Shown here one piece after another: positions 34,829 to 43,557 of a DNA stretch of 64,000 nt. The DNA is taken from positions 3,547,001 to 3,611,000 of the forward strand of contig CP102593.1 in assembly GCA_025666215.1 (NCBI GenBank). The letters are read 5' to 3'. Origin of the DNA: Xanthomonas campestris pv. phormiicola (lineage in GTDB: Bacteria; Pseudomonadota; Gammaproteobacteria; Xanthomonadales; Xanthomonadaceae). Positions within the stretch are counted from its first letter, which is position 1; each line of letters opens with the position of its first letter. A program made the translations under genes and the position numbers. The notes below the pieces were generated by a model. It was not told where the DNA came from, ran no database searches, and was given only the letters and a program-made list of their open reading frames with translations.

Positions 34829-36078
34829 ACCGCGACACCGCCGCGGCGTGCGCGACCGCGCCGGCCACGGCAGCGGCGGCATGCGCGCGCACTGCGCACC
34901 AGCAGGCAACGGCCGCGGCGCGGCCGCGCCTGCCGTGGGCCGGCCTGCTGGCGCTGGCCTGCGCCGGCTTCGTCACCATCCTCACCGAAACCTTGCCCGC
35001 CGGCCTGCTGCTGCCGATGGCCGTGGGCCTGGGCGTCGGCGAGGCCTGGATCGGGCAACTGGTCAGCCTCTACGCACTGGGGTCGCTGCTGGCCGCGATC
35101 CCGCTGACCGCCGCGACCCGGCACCGCCGCCGGCGGCCATTGCTGCTGCTCGCCATTGCCGGCTTCGGCATCGCCAATAGCGTGACCGCGGTTGCGTCCA
35201 GCTATGCGCTGATCCTCGCCGCACGCTGCGTCGCCGGGATCAGCGCCGGGCTGCTGTGGGCGCTGCTGGCCGGTTATGCGAGCCGCCTGGTGCCGGCGGC
35301 GCAGCAGGGCCGCGCGATCGCGGTGGCGATGCTGGGCACGCCGCTGGCGCTGGCGCTGGGCGTGCCCGCCGGCACCCTGCTGGGCCAGCACCTGGGCTGG
35401 CGCTGGAGCTACGCTGCGATGTCGCTGCTGAGCGTGGCCCTGCTCGGCTGGGTGCGCGCGGCGCTGCCGGATCTCGCCGGCCAAGCGGCGACGGTGCCGG
35501 CGTTGCGCCTGCGCCAGGTGGTGGCGCTGCCCGGCGTGGCCCAGGTGCTGGCGGTGATGCTGGTGTTCGTGCTGGCGCACAACCTGCTCTACACCTACAT
35601 CGCACCGGTCGTGGCCATGGCCGGCGGCGATCCCGCGCTGGAGCGCTGCCTGCTGCTGTTCGGGCTGGCGGCGCTGGGCGGGATCGTCCTGATCGGCGTG
35701 CTGATCGACCGCTGGATGCGGCCGCTGGTGCTGGCGAGCGTCGCCGCGTTCGGGCTGGCGGCGCTGGCGATGGCGCTGTGGCCGCGCACGCCGGCGCTGC
35801 TGAGCCTGGCGATCGTGCTGTGGGGGCTGGCGTTCGGCGGCTGCGCGACGCTGTTCCAGACCGCCATCGCGCGCCGTGCCGGCGACGCCGCCGACCTGGC
35901 GCAGGCGCTGGTGGTCACCGGCTGGAATCTGGCGATCGCCGGCGGCGGCCTGGTCGGCGGGATGCTGCTGCAGCGCTACGGCGCCGCCAATCTGCCGTGG
36001 GCGCCGGTGCTGCTGCTGGCCCTGACCGCGGTCCTGGCATGGCCGCGACGCGCCTGGCGGGCGCGCGCGAACGCCTGA
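34825..36078 (+). CDS. MFS transporter downstream of the esterase
   Basis: A 417-residue, 12-helix carrier of the AraJ/YdhP-like exporter group. The start is GTG 34825 overlapping the esterase TGA (GTGA), so the unusual start is set by translational coupling. The first 30 residues are Ala/Thr-rich and probably disordered; helix 1 begins at WAGLLALACAGFVTIL. GISAGLLWALLAGYASRLVP fits the motif C region. It probably exports a product or substrate related to the esterase. Confidence 0.88.
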   Translation: MNRDTAAACATAPATAAAACARTAHQQATAAARPRLPWAGLLALACAGFVTILTETLPAGLLLPMAVGLGVGEAWIGQLVSLYALGSLLAAIPLTAATRHRRRRPLLLLAIAGFGIANSVTAVASSYALILAARCVAGISAGLLWALLAGYASRLVPAAQQGRAIAVAMLGTPLALALGVPAGTLLGQHLGWRWSYAAMSLLSVALLGWVRAALPDLAGQAATVPALRLRQVVALPGVAQVLAVMLVFVLAHNLLYTYIAPVVAMAGGDPALERCLLLFGLAALGGIVLIGVLIDRWMRPLVLASVAAFGLAALAMALWPRTPALLSLAIVLWGLAFGGCATLFQTAIARRAGDAADLAQALVVTGWNLAIAGGGLVGGMLLQRYGAANLPWAPVLLLALTAVLAWPRRAWRARANA

Positions 36079-36094
36079 CGCCGCCAGGCGGGAC

Positions 36095-36436
36095 TCAGGC
36101 CTTGCGCAGGAAGCAGGTCTTCAGCACCAGGCCCTTGATCTTGTCCGAATTGCCTTCGATGTGCTCGGCATCGTCCTCGACCAGGCGGATGCCGCGGATC
36201 ACCGTGCCCTGCTTCAGCGGGATCGACGAGCCCTTGACCTTCAGGTCCTTGATCACCACCACGGTGTCGCCGGCCTGCAGCATGTTGCCGTTGCTGTCGC
36301 GCACCACGGTGTCCGCGGCGGAGGCGGTGTCCGCCGACTGCGGCCACTCGTAGCCGCAGTCGGCGCAGATCCACAGCGCCCCGTCGACATAGGTGTTTTG
36401 CAGCGTGCATTGCGGACAGGCGGGTGCGGCGGACAT
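36095..36436 (-). CDS. phnA: PhnA/YjdM zinc-ribbon protein
   Basis: A 113-residue PhnA-family protein. A zinc ribbon with CPQC and CADC (residues 8-30) is followed by the PhnA beta domain (DTVVVIKDLKVKGSSIPLKQ and GTVIRGIRLVEDDAEHIEGN). Despite the name it is not part of phosphonate use; the family role is unsettled. Length fits the family exactly. It is convergent with the MFS gene. Confidence 0.93.
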   Translation of the reverse strand: MSAAPACPQCTLQNTYVDGALWICADCGYEWPQSADTASAADTVVRDSNGNMLQAGDTVVVIKDLKVKGSSIPLKQGTVIRGIRLVEDDAEHIEGNSDKIKGLVLKTCFLRKA

Positions 36437-36536
36437 GGCGTTCCTTGATACGGCGACGACGGGAGGACGCCTATTGTAGCCGCCCGCTCCACGCCGCCGC
36501 GTGCCGCGCCCGGTCCGCTCTTCCCGCAGGAATCCC

Positions 36537-37493
36537 ATGTCCGCCGCTTCCGGTTCCCGCTTCGCGATCTATGCCGCGCTCGCCGGCAACCTGGCCATCG
36601 CCATCGCCAAGTTCGTCGCCGCCGCGCTGTCCGGCAGCTCGGCGATGCTCAGCGAAGGCGTGCATTCGCTGGTGGATACGGTCAACGAGCTGTTGCTGCT
36701 GTACGGCCTGCGCCGCGCCGCGCGGCCCGCCGATGCCAGCCATCCGTTCGGCTACGGGCGCGAGCTGTACTTCTGGAGTTTCATCGTCGCCCTGCTGGTG
36801 TTCGCGCTCGGCGCCGGGGTGTCGTTCTACGAAGGCATCGCGCATGTCCGCAATCCGGAGCCGGCCAGCAACCACACCCTCAACTACGTGGTGCTGGGCC
36901 TGTCGATCCTGTTCGAGGGCGCTTCGTGGTGGGTGTCGCTGCGCGAGTTCCGTGCGCGCAAGGGCGCCATGGGCTACGTGCAGGCGTTCCGCGAGAGCAA
37001 GGACCCGAGCCTGTTCACCGTGCTGCTGGAAGACAGCGCCGCGCTGATCGGCCTGTGCATCGCCCTGCTGGGCCTGCTGGCCGCGCAGTGGCTGCAGATG
37101 CCCGAGCTGGACGGCGTGGCCTCGATCGGCATCGCCGCGGTGCTGGCCTGTTCGGCCTTCGTGCTGGCGCGCGAGAGCAAGGGCCTGCTGATCGGCGAAC
37201 CGGCGGCGCGGCCGCTGAGCGATGCCTTGCGCCGCATCGCCGGCGCCGATCCGGACGTGCGCGCGGTCAACGGCGTGCTGAGCGTGCAGATGGGGCCCGA
37301 GCAGGTGGTCGCCGCGCTCAGCGCCGAGTTCGAGGACCAGCGCAGCACCGCGCAGATCGAGGCCTGCATCGAACGCATCGAACGCGCTGCGCGCGCCGAA
37401 TACCCGGAATTGCAGTCGCTGTTCGTCAAGCCGCAGACGCCCGAGGCGTGGCAGGCGCGACGCAGCGCGTTGCGCGCGCCGCCGCCGGCCTGA
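36537..37493 (+). CDS. Cation diffusion facilitator transporter
   Basis: A 318-residue CDF-family exporter of divalent metals with six predicted helices. Metal-site residues are seen in SEGVHSLVDTVNELL (helix 2, H and D) and EDSAALIG (helix 5). HPFGYGRELYFWSF in loop 2-3 marks the family. The C-terminal cytoplasmic domain is present (residues about 210-300). The metal is not evident; close homologues are annotated for Zn, Fe or Mn. It is a single gene. Confidence 0.92.
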   Translation: MSAASGSRFAIYAALAGNLAIAIAKFVAAALSGSSAMLSEGVHSLVDTVNELLLLYGLRRAARPADASHPFGYGRELYFWSFIVALLVFALGAGVSFYEGIAHVRNPEPASNHTLNYVVLGLSILFEGASWWVSLREFRARKGAMGYVQAFRESKDPSLFTVLLEDSAALIGLCIALLGLLAAQWLQMPELDGVASIGIAAVLACSAFVLARESKGLLIGEPAARPLSDALRRIAGADPDVRAVNGVLSVQMGPEQVVAALSAEFEDQRSTAQIEACIERIERAARAEYPELQSLFVKPQTPEAWQARRSALRAPPPA

Positions 37494-37617
37494 ACCCGCG
37501 ATCCGGCGTGCCGACTTGCGATCCGCCGCCGCTTTTCGTTAGGGTATTCGGGTAGCACCTCCCATCGCGCTGTGACTGTGCCGGCGTATCCCACCTTCCT
37601 ACTGAATGAGGTTTCCC

Positions 37618-38088
37618 ATGGAGATCGCCAACGGCCTTGTCGCCACCATCCACTACACCCTGACCGACGATGCCGGCGAGGTGATCGATCAATCCGCGCC
37701 GGACAATCCGCTGAGCTATCTGCACGGCGCCGGCAACATCGTGCCGGGGCTGGAAAAGGCGCTGACCGGCAAGCGCCCCGGCGAACGCTTGCAGGTCGAC
37801 GTGATCCCGGCCGAAGGCTACGGCCCGCGCCACGAGCAACTGCAGCAGCAGGTGCCGCGCAGTTCGTTCCCGGATGCCGAGGGCCTGGAGCCCGGCATGC
37901 AATTCCAGGCGCAGACCGACCAGGGTCCACTGCTGGTCACGGTCGCCGAAGTCGGCCCGGAGCTGGTGACCATCGACGGCAACCACCCGCTGGCCGGACA
38001 GGTGCTGCATTTCGCGGTGGAGGTGGCCGGCGTGCGCGAGGCCACCGAGCAGGAAAAGAACCAGGGCCACGCGGGCGCCGCGCTGTAA
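37618..38088 (+). CDS. FKBP-type peptidyl-prolyl isomerase, SlyD-like
   Basis: A 156-residue SlyD-like isomerase/chaperone. The FKBP domain (VATIHYTLTDDAGEVID, NPLSYLHGAGNIVPGLEKAL) is interrupted by the insert-in-flap chaperone domain (QVPRSSFPDAEGLEPGMQF to TIDGNHPLAGQVLHFAVEV). Unlike E. coli SlyD it has no His/Cys-rich metal-binding tail. ATG 37618 is chosen over 37606 because GAGG lies 7 nt upstream. A stem terminator follows. Cytoplasmic, with a general folding role. Confidence 0.9.
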   Translation: MEIANGLVATIHYTLTDDAGEVIDQSAPDNPLSYLHGAGNIVPGLEKALTGKRPGERLQVDVIPAEGYGPRHEQLQQQVPRSSFPDAEGLEPGMQFQAQTDQGPLLVTVAEVGPELVTIDGNHPLAGQVLHFAVEVAGVREATEQEKNQGHAGAAL

Positions 38089-38116
38089 CCGTCCGCCTCC
38101 CTGCTGGAAGCGCACT

Positions 38117-38136
38117 AGGCCCGCAATCGCGGGCCT
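38117..38136 (+). terminator. Hairpin after the SlyD-like gene
   Basis: A perfect 8-bp stem (AGGCCCGC/GCGGGCCT) around an AATC loop begins 28 bp after the stop. The following CGTGCATTG is only weakly T-rich, so termination may be partial. Confidence 0.55.
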
Positions 38137-38245
38137 CGTGCATTGTGCGACGGCGGCGGCGCGCCCTGCACCGGGCGCCGGCCGGCTTGCGCCGCGCTGC
38201 GGCTTGCCGCACAGTGCGCGGCCCCCTGCCCGGCCCCGCAGCGAC

Positions 38246-39604
38246 ATGAGACTCGGCATCGATTTCGGCACCAGCAACTCCGCCGCCGCCGCGGTGATCG
38301 ATGGCCGCGTGGTGCCGATCGGCTTCGGCGACCAGCACCAGTTCCGCACCACCGTGTACTTCCCGGAAGTGATGCGCGATCCGGCCGATTTCGAGCTGAC
38401 CCCGGTGCTGGAGCGGCAGGTGGACGAGCTGGTCGAGGCCGGCCGCCGCGATGCGGCCGCCGCCGGGCGCGAGCGCAGCCGCGACGAATTGCGCCGCGAC
38501 GCGATCCGGGTGGTGCGCCGGCAATGGATGGAAGCGCAGATGCGCGAGCCGCGCAGTTCCGCGGCGCTGCTGCAGAACGCGGTGTACGGCGACGCGGCGC
38601 TGGATGCGTATTTCGTCGAAGGCGAAGGCAGCCTGGTGCAGAGTCCCAAATCGATGCTCGGCTACAACCTGCATCCGCGCGCCAGGCAGACCATCACCGG
38701 CATCGCCACGCACATCCTCGAGCACATCCGCCTGACCGCCTCGCAGCAACTCGGCGTGCAGGTGCGCAGCGCGCTGCTCGGGCGCCCGGTGCAGTTCCGC
38801 AGCTCGATCGGCGAGGCCGGCAACGCGCAGGCGCTGCAGATCCTGCACAGCGCCGCGATCGCCGCCGGCTTCGACGACATCGCGTTCCTGGAAGAACCCG
38901 CCGCCGCGGCGATGCACTACCACGCCGGCAGCGGCGAGCGCCACGACGCGGTGGTGGTGGACATCGGCGGCGGCACCACCGACATCGCCCACGCCAGCGT
39001 CGGCGGCGACGGCGCGCCGGACGTGCATCGCGCCTGGGGCATCGCCCGCGGCGGTACCGACATCGACCTGGCGCTGAGCCTGGCCAGCTACATGCCGCTG
39101 TTCGGCCGCGGCAGCACCCGCGTGCCGGCGCACCACTACGTCGAAGCGGCGATGGTGCAGGACACCACGCGCCAGCGCGATTTCCGCCAGCATCGCTACG
39201 ACGAAGTGCCGCACCCATACGACACGCGGCTGCAGGCATTGCAGGACACCGGCAACACCGCGCGCCTGTACCGCGCGGTGGAGCGCAGCAAGATCCTTCT
39301 CAGCGACAGCGCGCAGCACGAGGAGGCGCTGGACTACATCGAAGCCGGGCTGCAGGTGCAGGTACGCGCCGACGAACTGACCCACGCCGCACGCAGCTAT
39401 CTGGAAGCGCTGGGCGAACTGCTCGCGCAGGTCCGCAGCGACATCGGCCGCGAGCCGGCCGCGGTGTTCCTGACCGGCGGCATGTCGCGCGCCGGCTACA
39501 TCCAGCAGGTGGTCGCCGCCGCGTTCCCGCAGGCGCGCCTGGTGCACGGCGATCCTTCGTTCGGCGTGGTCCAGGGCCTGGCCCTGGCCGCCGCGCAGCG
39601 CTGA
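38246..39604 (+). CDS. Hsp70-family protein, YegD-like
   Basis: A 452-residue protein with the Hsp70/actin ATPase fold only: phosphate-1 motif LGIDFGTSNSA (3-13), GRPVQFRSS, phosphate-2 motif VVVDIGGGTTDIAHA, and adenosine motif VFLTGGMSRAG. There is no substrate-binding domain or lid, as in YegD. It is a presumed chaperone-like ATPase of unknown client. Inserts of about 90 residues after the first strand pair are usual in this branch. Confidence 0.9.
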   Translation: MRLGIDFGTSNSAAAAVIDGRVVPIGFGDQHQFRTTVYFPEVMRDPADFELTPVLERQVDELVEAGRRDAAAAGRERSRDELRRDAIRVVRRQWMEAQMREPRSSAALLQNAVYGDAALDAYFVEGEGSLVQSPKSMLGYNLHPRARQTITGIATHILEHIRLTASQQLGVQVRSALLGRPVQFRSSIGEAGNAQALQILHSAAIAAGFDDIAFLEEPAAAAMHYHAGSGERHDAVVVDIGGGTTDIAHASVGGDGAPDVHRAWGIARGGTDIDLALSLASYMPLFGRGSTRVPAHHYVEAAMVQDTTRQRDFRQHRYDEVPHPYDTRLQALQDTGNTARLYRAVERSKILLSDSAQHEEALDYIEAGLQVQVRADELTHAARSYLEALGELLAQVRSDIGREPAAVFLTGGMSRAGYIQQVVAAAFPQARLVHGDPSFGVVQGLALAAAQR

Positions 39605-39845
39605 CCGGCGCAGGCCGCAGCGCCTCGCCGCGCCGCCGCAGCGCGCGCCGGCGCGGCCGCGCGTGCGCAAGGCGCTAGCGCAGGTTCCGTTCATACGCAA
39701 GAGGCGCGACTGGCGTAATATGCGCGGTCACGCTTCAGCGTCACGTTTGTACACGCGTCTCGTCCGGCCGTTTCTGTCGCCCGACTCGCCCCTCTTCTCG
39801 CGCCAGCCTCCGTCCCGCTTCGGGCCGGACCCACCGGGAGCGCCT

Positions 39846-40526
39846 GTGTCCGGCTACACCACCCAGATCAACACGCTCAACCTGGGCGGCCAGGACTATC
39901 GCATCCGTTCGCTGCTCGACACCCAACAGTTCTCCGATCCCGACGCGCAGGCCGAAGCGGCCGGCATTTCCTCGGCGCAATGGAGCCTGTTCGGCAACGT
40001 GTGGCCGGCCGGGCGGCTGCTCGCCGAAGCGATGGCGCTGTACGACGTCGGCGGCAAGCGCATCCTCGAGATCGGCTGCGGCCTGGGCCTGGCCAGCCTG
40101 GTGCTGCGCCGCCGCGGCGCCGACATCGTCGCCAGCGACCGCCATCCGCTGACCGAGGTGTTCCTGGCCTACAACGCCGCGCTCAACGAACTGCCTGCGG
40201 TGCCGTACCGCCGCCTCGACTGGGACCAGCCCAACCCCGAGCTGGGCCGTTTCGACGTGATCATCGGCAGCGACGTGCTGTACGAACACCAGCATCCGGC
40301 GCTGCTGGCCGAGTTGCTGGCGCGGCATGCGACGGCGAGCGCGGAAGTGCTGATCGCCGATCCGGGCCGCGGCAACAGCGCCGCGCTGACCCGCGCGCTG
40401 GCCACGCAGGGCTACGCGCTCAGCGAACAGCGCGAAATGCCGTTGGGTCCGGACGATCTGCCGCCCTACCGCGGCCGCGTATTGCGCTTTCGCCGCGATG
40501 CCATGCCCGTCGGCGGCAACGCGTGA
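39846..40526 (+). CDS. Class I SAM methyltransferase (protein-lysine type)
   Basis: A 226-residue methyltransferase with ILEIGCGLGLASLVLRRRG as motif I near residue 75, GADIVASDRHPL as post-I and FDVIIGSDVLYEHQHPALLA as the DxxY-type motif seen in METTL21/lysine methyltransferase relatives. Start is GTG 39846, set by GGGAG 7 nt upstream; the longer frame to 39663 includes a spacer. Its stop overlaps the next gene's GTG (GTGA). The target protein is unknown. Confidence 0.85.
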   Translation: MSGYTTQINTLNLGGQDYRIRSLLDTQQFSDPDAQAEAAGISSAQWSLFGNVWPAGRLLAEAMALYDVGGKRILEIGCGLGLASLVLRRRGADIVASDRHPLTEVFLAYNAALNELPAVPYRRLDWDQPNPELGRFDVIIGSDVLYEHQHPALLAELLARHATASAEVLIADPGRGNSAALTRALATQGYALSEQREMPLGPDDLPPYRGRVLRFRRDAMPVGGNA

Positions 40527-40858
40527 GCGCGCAACCGGCAACAGCGCGCGCCCCGGCCGAAAAATCCGTCGCCTGCGATCGCTGCGACGCGATCTGCTGC
40601 CGCCTGACCGTGCTGCTGATGCCCGACGACAAGGTGCCCGACCACTACACCGAGCACACCGCCGAGGGCCTGCACGTGATGGCCCGCGACGAGGACGGCT
40701 GGTGCGTGGCGGTGGACAGCAAGCGCATGTGCTGCTCGATCTACGAACAGCGCCCGGCGATCTGCCGCAAGTTCACGATGGCCGGCCCGTATTGCCGCGA
40801 CATCCGCCGCATCCACAACGATCAGTTGGCGCGCGGCATTCCCCTGACGATGTACTGA
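40523..40858 (+). CDS. YkgJ family cysteine-cluster protein
   Basis: A 111-residue protein with the YkgJ/UPF0153 zinc- or iron-chelating cluster: CDRCDAICC, then CAV, CCSIYEQRPAICRKF and a final Tyr-Cys. The GTG start overlaps the methyltransferase stop (GTGA), so translation is coupled and the two proteins may work together. The metal and role are not known; relatives are proposed Fe/S or Zn cluster holders. Confidence 0.88.
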   Translation: MSAQPATARAPAEKSVACDRCDAICCRLTVLLMPDDKVPDHYTEHTAEGLHVMARDEDGWCVAVDSKRMCCSIYEQRPAICRKFTMAGPYCRDIRRIHNDQLARGIPLTMY

Positions 40859-40874
40859 CTCCAGGAGATTCACC

Positions 40875-41072
40875 ATGGCACGTCCCACCAGCAAGACCCC
40901 GCCCCCGACCGCCAAGACCGTACGCAGCGGCGCCGGCGACAAGGCGCAGAAAGGCCTCAGCCGCGAGCGTATCGAGGCCGACATGGCCGCGTTCCGCAAG
41001 GCCGGCGGCCGCGTCGAAGTGCTCGGCACCACCCGCGTGCTGAAGAAAGTCGACGAAGCCGAAGCCGGCTGA
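40875..41072 (+). CDS. Small basic hypothetical protein
   Basis: A 65-residue protein, the first 25 residues Lys/Pro/Thr-rich and disordered, then a helix with ERIEADMAAFRKAGGRVEVL. AGGAG stands 8-10 nt before the ATG, a strong signal. It is 16 bp after the YkgJ gene, so probably the third gene of the operon. I do not recognise a named family. The sequence suggests a nucleic-acid- or ribosome-associated small protein, but this is a guess. Confidence 0.75.
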   Translation: MARPTSKTPPPTAKTVRSGAGDKAQKGLSRERIEADMAAFRKAGGRVEVLGTTRVLKKVDEAEAG

Positions 41073-41080
41073 GCCCGCGC

Positions 41081-41126
41081 GCTGCGGCACCGCCGCAGCC
41101 GATGTCGGCGCCGTCTTCACGGCGCC
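41081..41126. terminator. Tandem hairpins after the small basic gene
   Basis: Two perfect 8-bp stems in a row: GCTGCGGC/GCCGCAGC (loop ACC) at 41081-41099 and GGCGCCGT/ACGGCGCC (loop CTTC) at 41107-41126. No T-run. Probably the end of the methyltransferase operon; the EAL gene starts 44 bp later. Confidence 0.5.
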
Positions 41127-41169
41127 GGCCGATAGAATCCAGGCATCTTCGTTGCGATAGACGCACGGC

Positions 41170-41964
41170 ATGCTCCTGCGATCCCTCTCCGCCGAACTGG
41201 GCCAGCCGGCCTGCGGCAATTGCCGCGATGGCGAACCGCTCGACTTCGGCATCCGCATGGCGTTCCAGCCGATCGTCGATGCGGACGCGCGCACGATCTA
41301 CGCCTACGAGGCGCTGGTCCGCGGCGAGGACGGCAGCGGTGCGGCCGCGGTAGTGGCGCGGGTCGGCCCGCAGCAGCTGTACCGCTTCGACCAGACCTGC
41401 CGGGTACAGGCGATCGCCACCGCCGCGCGGCTGGGCCTGCGCACCCGGCTGTCGATCAATTTCATTCCCAATGCGGTCTACGAACCGGCGACCTGCATCC
41501 GCCTGACCCTGGCCGCGGCCGAGCGCTATGGCGTGCCGACCGGCGATCTGATCTTCGAGATGAGCGAGTCCGAGCACATCCGCGACCTCGGCAAGGTGGC
41601 GCGGATCCTGCGCGACTACGCGCAGCGCGGGTTCCTGACCGCGATCGACGATTTCGGCGCCGGCCATTCCGGACTCAACCTGCTCGCCGATTTCCAGCCG
41701 CATCTGCTCAAGCTGGACATGGCCCTGATCCGCGACATCGATGCCAGCGCGCCGCGCCGGCACATCGTCGCCGGCATCGTCGGCATGGCCGCGGCGCTGG
41801 GCTGCCGGGTGCTTGCCGAAGGCGTGGAAACGCCCACCGAGTACCGCACGCTGCGCGCGCTGGGAATCGGCCTGTACCAGGGATACCTGTTCGCGATGCC
41901 GGCGCTGGAGGCGCTGCCGGAGATCCCCGCAGAACGCTGGGACAGCCTGGAGCACAGCGCCTGA
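41170..41964 (+). CDS. EAL-domain cyclic-di-GMP phosphodiesterase
   Basis: A 264-residue protein made of one EAL domain with no sensor. The metal and substrate residues appear intact: Glu47 (YEALVRG), Asn97 (SINFIP), Glu130 (FEMSES), Asp160-Asp161 (DDFGAGHS), Lys181 (LLKLDM) and Glu217 (EGVET). It should therefore hydrolyse c-di-GMP to pGpG. A CxxC pair (Cys15 and Cys18) precedes the domain and could be a redox or metal switch. The first 27 residues otherwise have no known domain. Confidence 0.92.
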   Translation: MLLRSLSAELGQPACGNCRDGEPLDFGIRMAFQPIVDADARTIYAYEALVRGEDGSGAAAVVARVGPQQLYRFDQTCRVQAIATAARLGLRTRLSINFIPNAVYEPATCIRLTLAAAERYGVPTGDLIFEMSESEHIRDLGKVARILRDYAQRGFLTAIDDFGAGHSGLNLLADFQPHLLKLDMALIRDIDASAPRRHIVAGIVGMAAALGCRVLAEGVETPTEYRTLRALGIGLYQGYLFAMPALEALPEIPAERWDSLEHSA

Positions 41965-42094
41965 GCGATGCCCTGCAGCGCATGCGCTGCAGCGTTGTGC
42001 TGGCAGCAATGGCGCTGGCTTCGCGCCATCCGCACTTGCCCGATGCGGCGACGATTGCGACCATCGCGCCTGCCCCGCCACCCCGACACCGCCG

Positions 42095-42673
42095 ATGTCC
42101 TCGCTCCGCGCCATGCTGCCGCCCTCGCTCCACCGCTGGCTGGACCTGATCGTGCCAGGCGCGCAGATCGCGCTGATCGTGCTCGGCGCATGGTTGTTGC
42201 GCACCCTGCTGCGGCGGCTGGTACGGCGATTGAGCGAACACCACGCGTTGCCGCCCGAACTGACGATGCTGGCGCGCCGCGGCAGCGGCTTCGTGATCTA
42301 CAGCACGGCGCTGCTGCTGATCCTGGACCGGTTCGGCGTGTCCGGCACGGTGCTGTGGACCGCGTTCACCGGTTTCGCCGCAGTGGCGGCGGTGGCGTTC
42401 TTCGCGGCCTGGAGCGTGCTGTCGAACATCTTCTGCACGCTGCTGATCTTCGCCACGCGGCCGTTCCGCCTGCACGACCACATCGAACTGCTCGAAAACG
42501 GCGAAAAGCCCGGGCTCAAGGGCCAGGTGGTGGACATCAACCTGATCTACACCACGCTGCGCGAGCGCCATGGCGACGATGGCGACAGCGTGCTGCAGAT
42601 CCCCAACAGCCTGTTCTTCCAGCGCAGCACGCGGCGCTGGCGCGGCCACCCGGTGCCGCCGGGACTCGGCTAG
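42095..42673 (+). CDS. MscS-type small mechanosensitive channel
   Basis: A 192-residue channel-like protein. It has an N-terminal helix, a second helix, and the pore-lining amphipathic TM3-type segment (FTGFAAVAAVAFFAAWSVL) followed by the beta domain (FRLHDHIELLEN, VVDINLIYTTLRE, VLQIPNSLFFQRSTRR). It lacks most of the C-terminal vestibule of E. coli MscS (286 residues), so it is a short form. ATG 42095 has no clear ribosome site, so the start may differ. Likely inner membrane, osmotic protection. Confidence 0.82.
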   Translation: MSSLRAMLPPSLHRWLDLIVPGAQIALIVLGAWLLRTLLRRLVRRLSEHHALPPELTMLARRGSGFVIYSTALLLILDRFGVSGTVLWTAFTGFAAVAAVAFFAAWSVLSNIFCTLLIFATRPFRLHDHIELLENGEKPGLKGQVVDINLIYTTLRERHGDDGDSVLQIPNSLFFQRSTRRWRGHPVPPGLG

Positions 42674-42776
42674 CGCGCAAGCGCACGTCCTAACAAGACA
42701 CTGATCGCACGAGCGGTATCGTGCCTGGCTCGTGCGCCGCCGTATCGCGGCACGCGCCCCAACGACAAGGTGCCCC

Positions 42777-43049
42777 ATGGAACAACCCGTCCACCCGTTC
42801 GCCGAGCTGTTCGCCCAGTTGGGCCTGCCCAATAGCGAAACCGAGATCCGCCAGTTCATCGGCCGCCATTCGCCGCTGCCGGACACGATGCGGCTGGAAG
42901 AAGCGCCGTTCTGGACGCCGGCGCAGGCGCAGTTGCTGCGCGAGGAGCGCATCGACGACGCCGACTGGGCGATGGTGGTCGACCAGCTCAACATCGCCCT
43001 GCACTCGCGGCCGGTACCGCCGGTCGGCAGCGCTGCCAACGACGACTGA
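42777..43049 (+). CDS. DUF2789 protein
   Basis: A 90-residue protein that fits DUF2789: FAELFAQLGLPNSETEIRQF followed by HSPLPDTMRLEEAPFWTPAQ and QAQLLREERIDDADWAMVVD. The family is about 75-90 residues and widely found in gamma-proteobacteria; its role is unknown. Single gene. Confidence 0.88.
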   Translation: MEQPVHPFAELFAQLGLPNSETEIRQFIGRHSPLPDTMRLEEAPFWTPAQAQLLREERIDDADWAMVVDQLNIALHSRPVPPVGSAANDD

Positions 43050-43069
43050 GCGCCCGGCACCGCTGGCCG

Positions 43070-43336
43070 TCAGCGCAGCTGGCTGTCCTTGCTGCCGCGG
43101 CGGTTGTAGCCGCTGTGCTCGTGCCGTTCGCGGTCGTGCGCTTCCTGGCAGGCCACGCACAGGCGCACGCCGGGCACCGCCTTGCGCCGCGCCTCGGGAA
43201 TCGGCGCATCGCAGGACTCGCACCGCTCCAGGCTCGGCCCCTGCGGCAGCTGGCTGCGCGCGCGCTTGATCGCATCTTCGACGGTGGCGTCGATCTGGTC
43301 CTGCACCGCGCCGTCGTTCGCCCATCCTGTCGCCAT
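43070..43336 (-). CDS. DksA/TraR-type C4 zinc-finger protein
   Basis: An 88-residue zinc-finger protein with CESC and CVAC (CESCDAPIPEARRKAVPGVR ending LCVACQE) and a short coiled-coil N-terminus. It resembles YbiI/TraR more than full DksA (about 150 residues). Such proteins bind the RNA polymerase secondary channel, but the small size makes a similar role uncertain. It is convergent with the DUF2789 gene. Confidence 0.88.
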   Translation of the reverse strand: MATGWANDGAVQDQIDATVEDAIKRARSQLPQGPSLERCESCDAPIPEARRKAVPGVRLCVACQEAHDRERHEHSGYNRRGSKDSQLR

Positions 43337-43424
43337 CGCCGTCTCCTGCCGTGTCGCCTGTTTCCGATGATGCGGCCGGCGCCCGGCAATGCAATGGTGG
43401 GCGCCTTCACATTGCCTGGGGATT

Positions 43425-43557
43425 CAGTCGGGACTCGGGACTCGGGACTTGGCAAAGCCCAAGAGCGTCGCCAAGTCCGAAAAACCCGCGCTTATCGCGG
43501 AACGACGTCCGTGGCGAAAGACGACGAATCCAGGATCCCGACTCCCGGGTCCCGCCC
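43425..43557. repeat. Inverted heptamer array pair, right arm inside LysR gene
   Basis: The left arm (about 43425-43452) has GGGACTC units. The right arm (about 43527-43557) has CCCGACTCCCGGGTCCC units and lies within the LysR 3' end, where it encodes part of the last 20 residues. The spacing of about 75 bp is like the other pairs. Confidence 0.7.
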
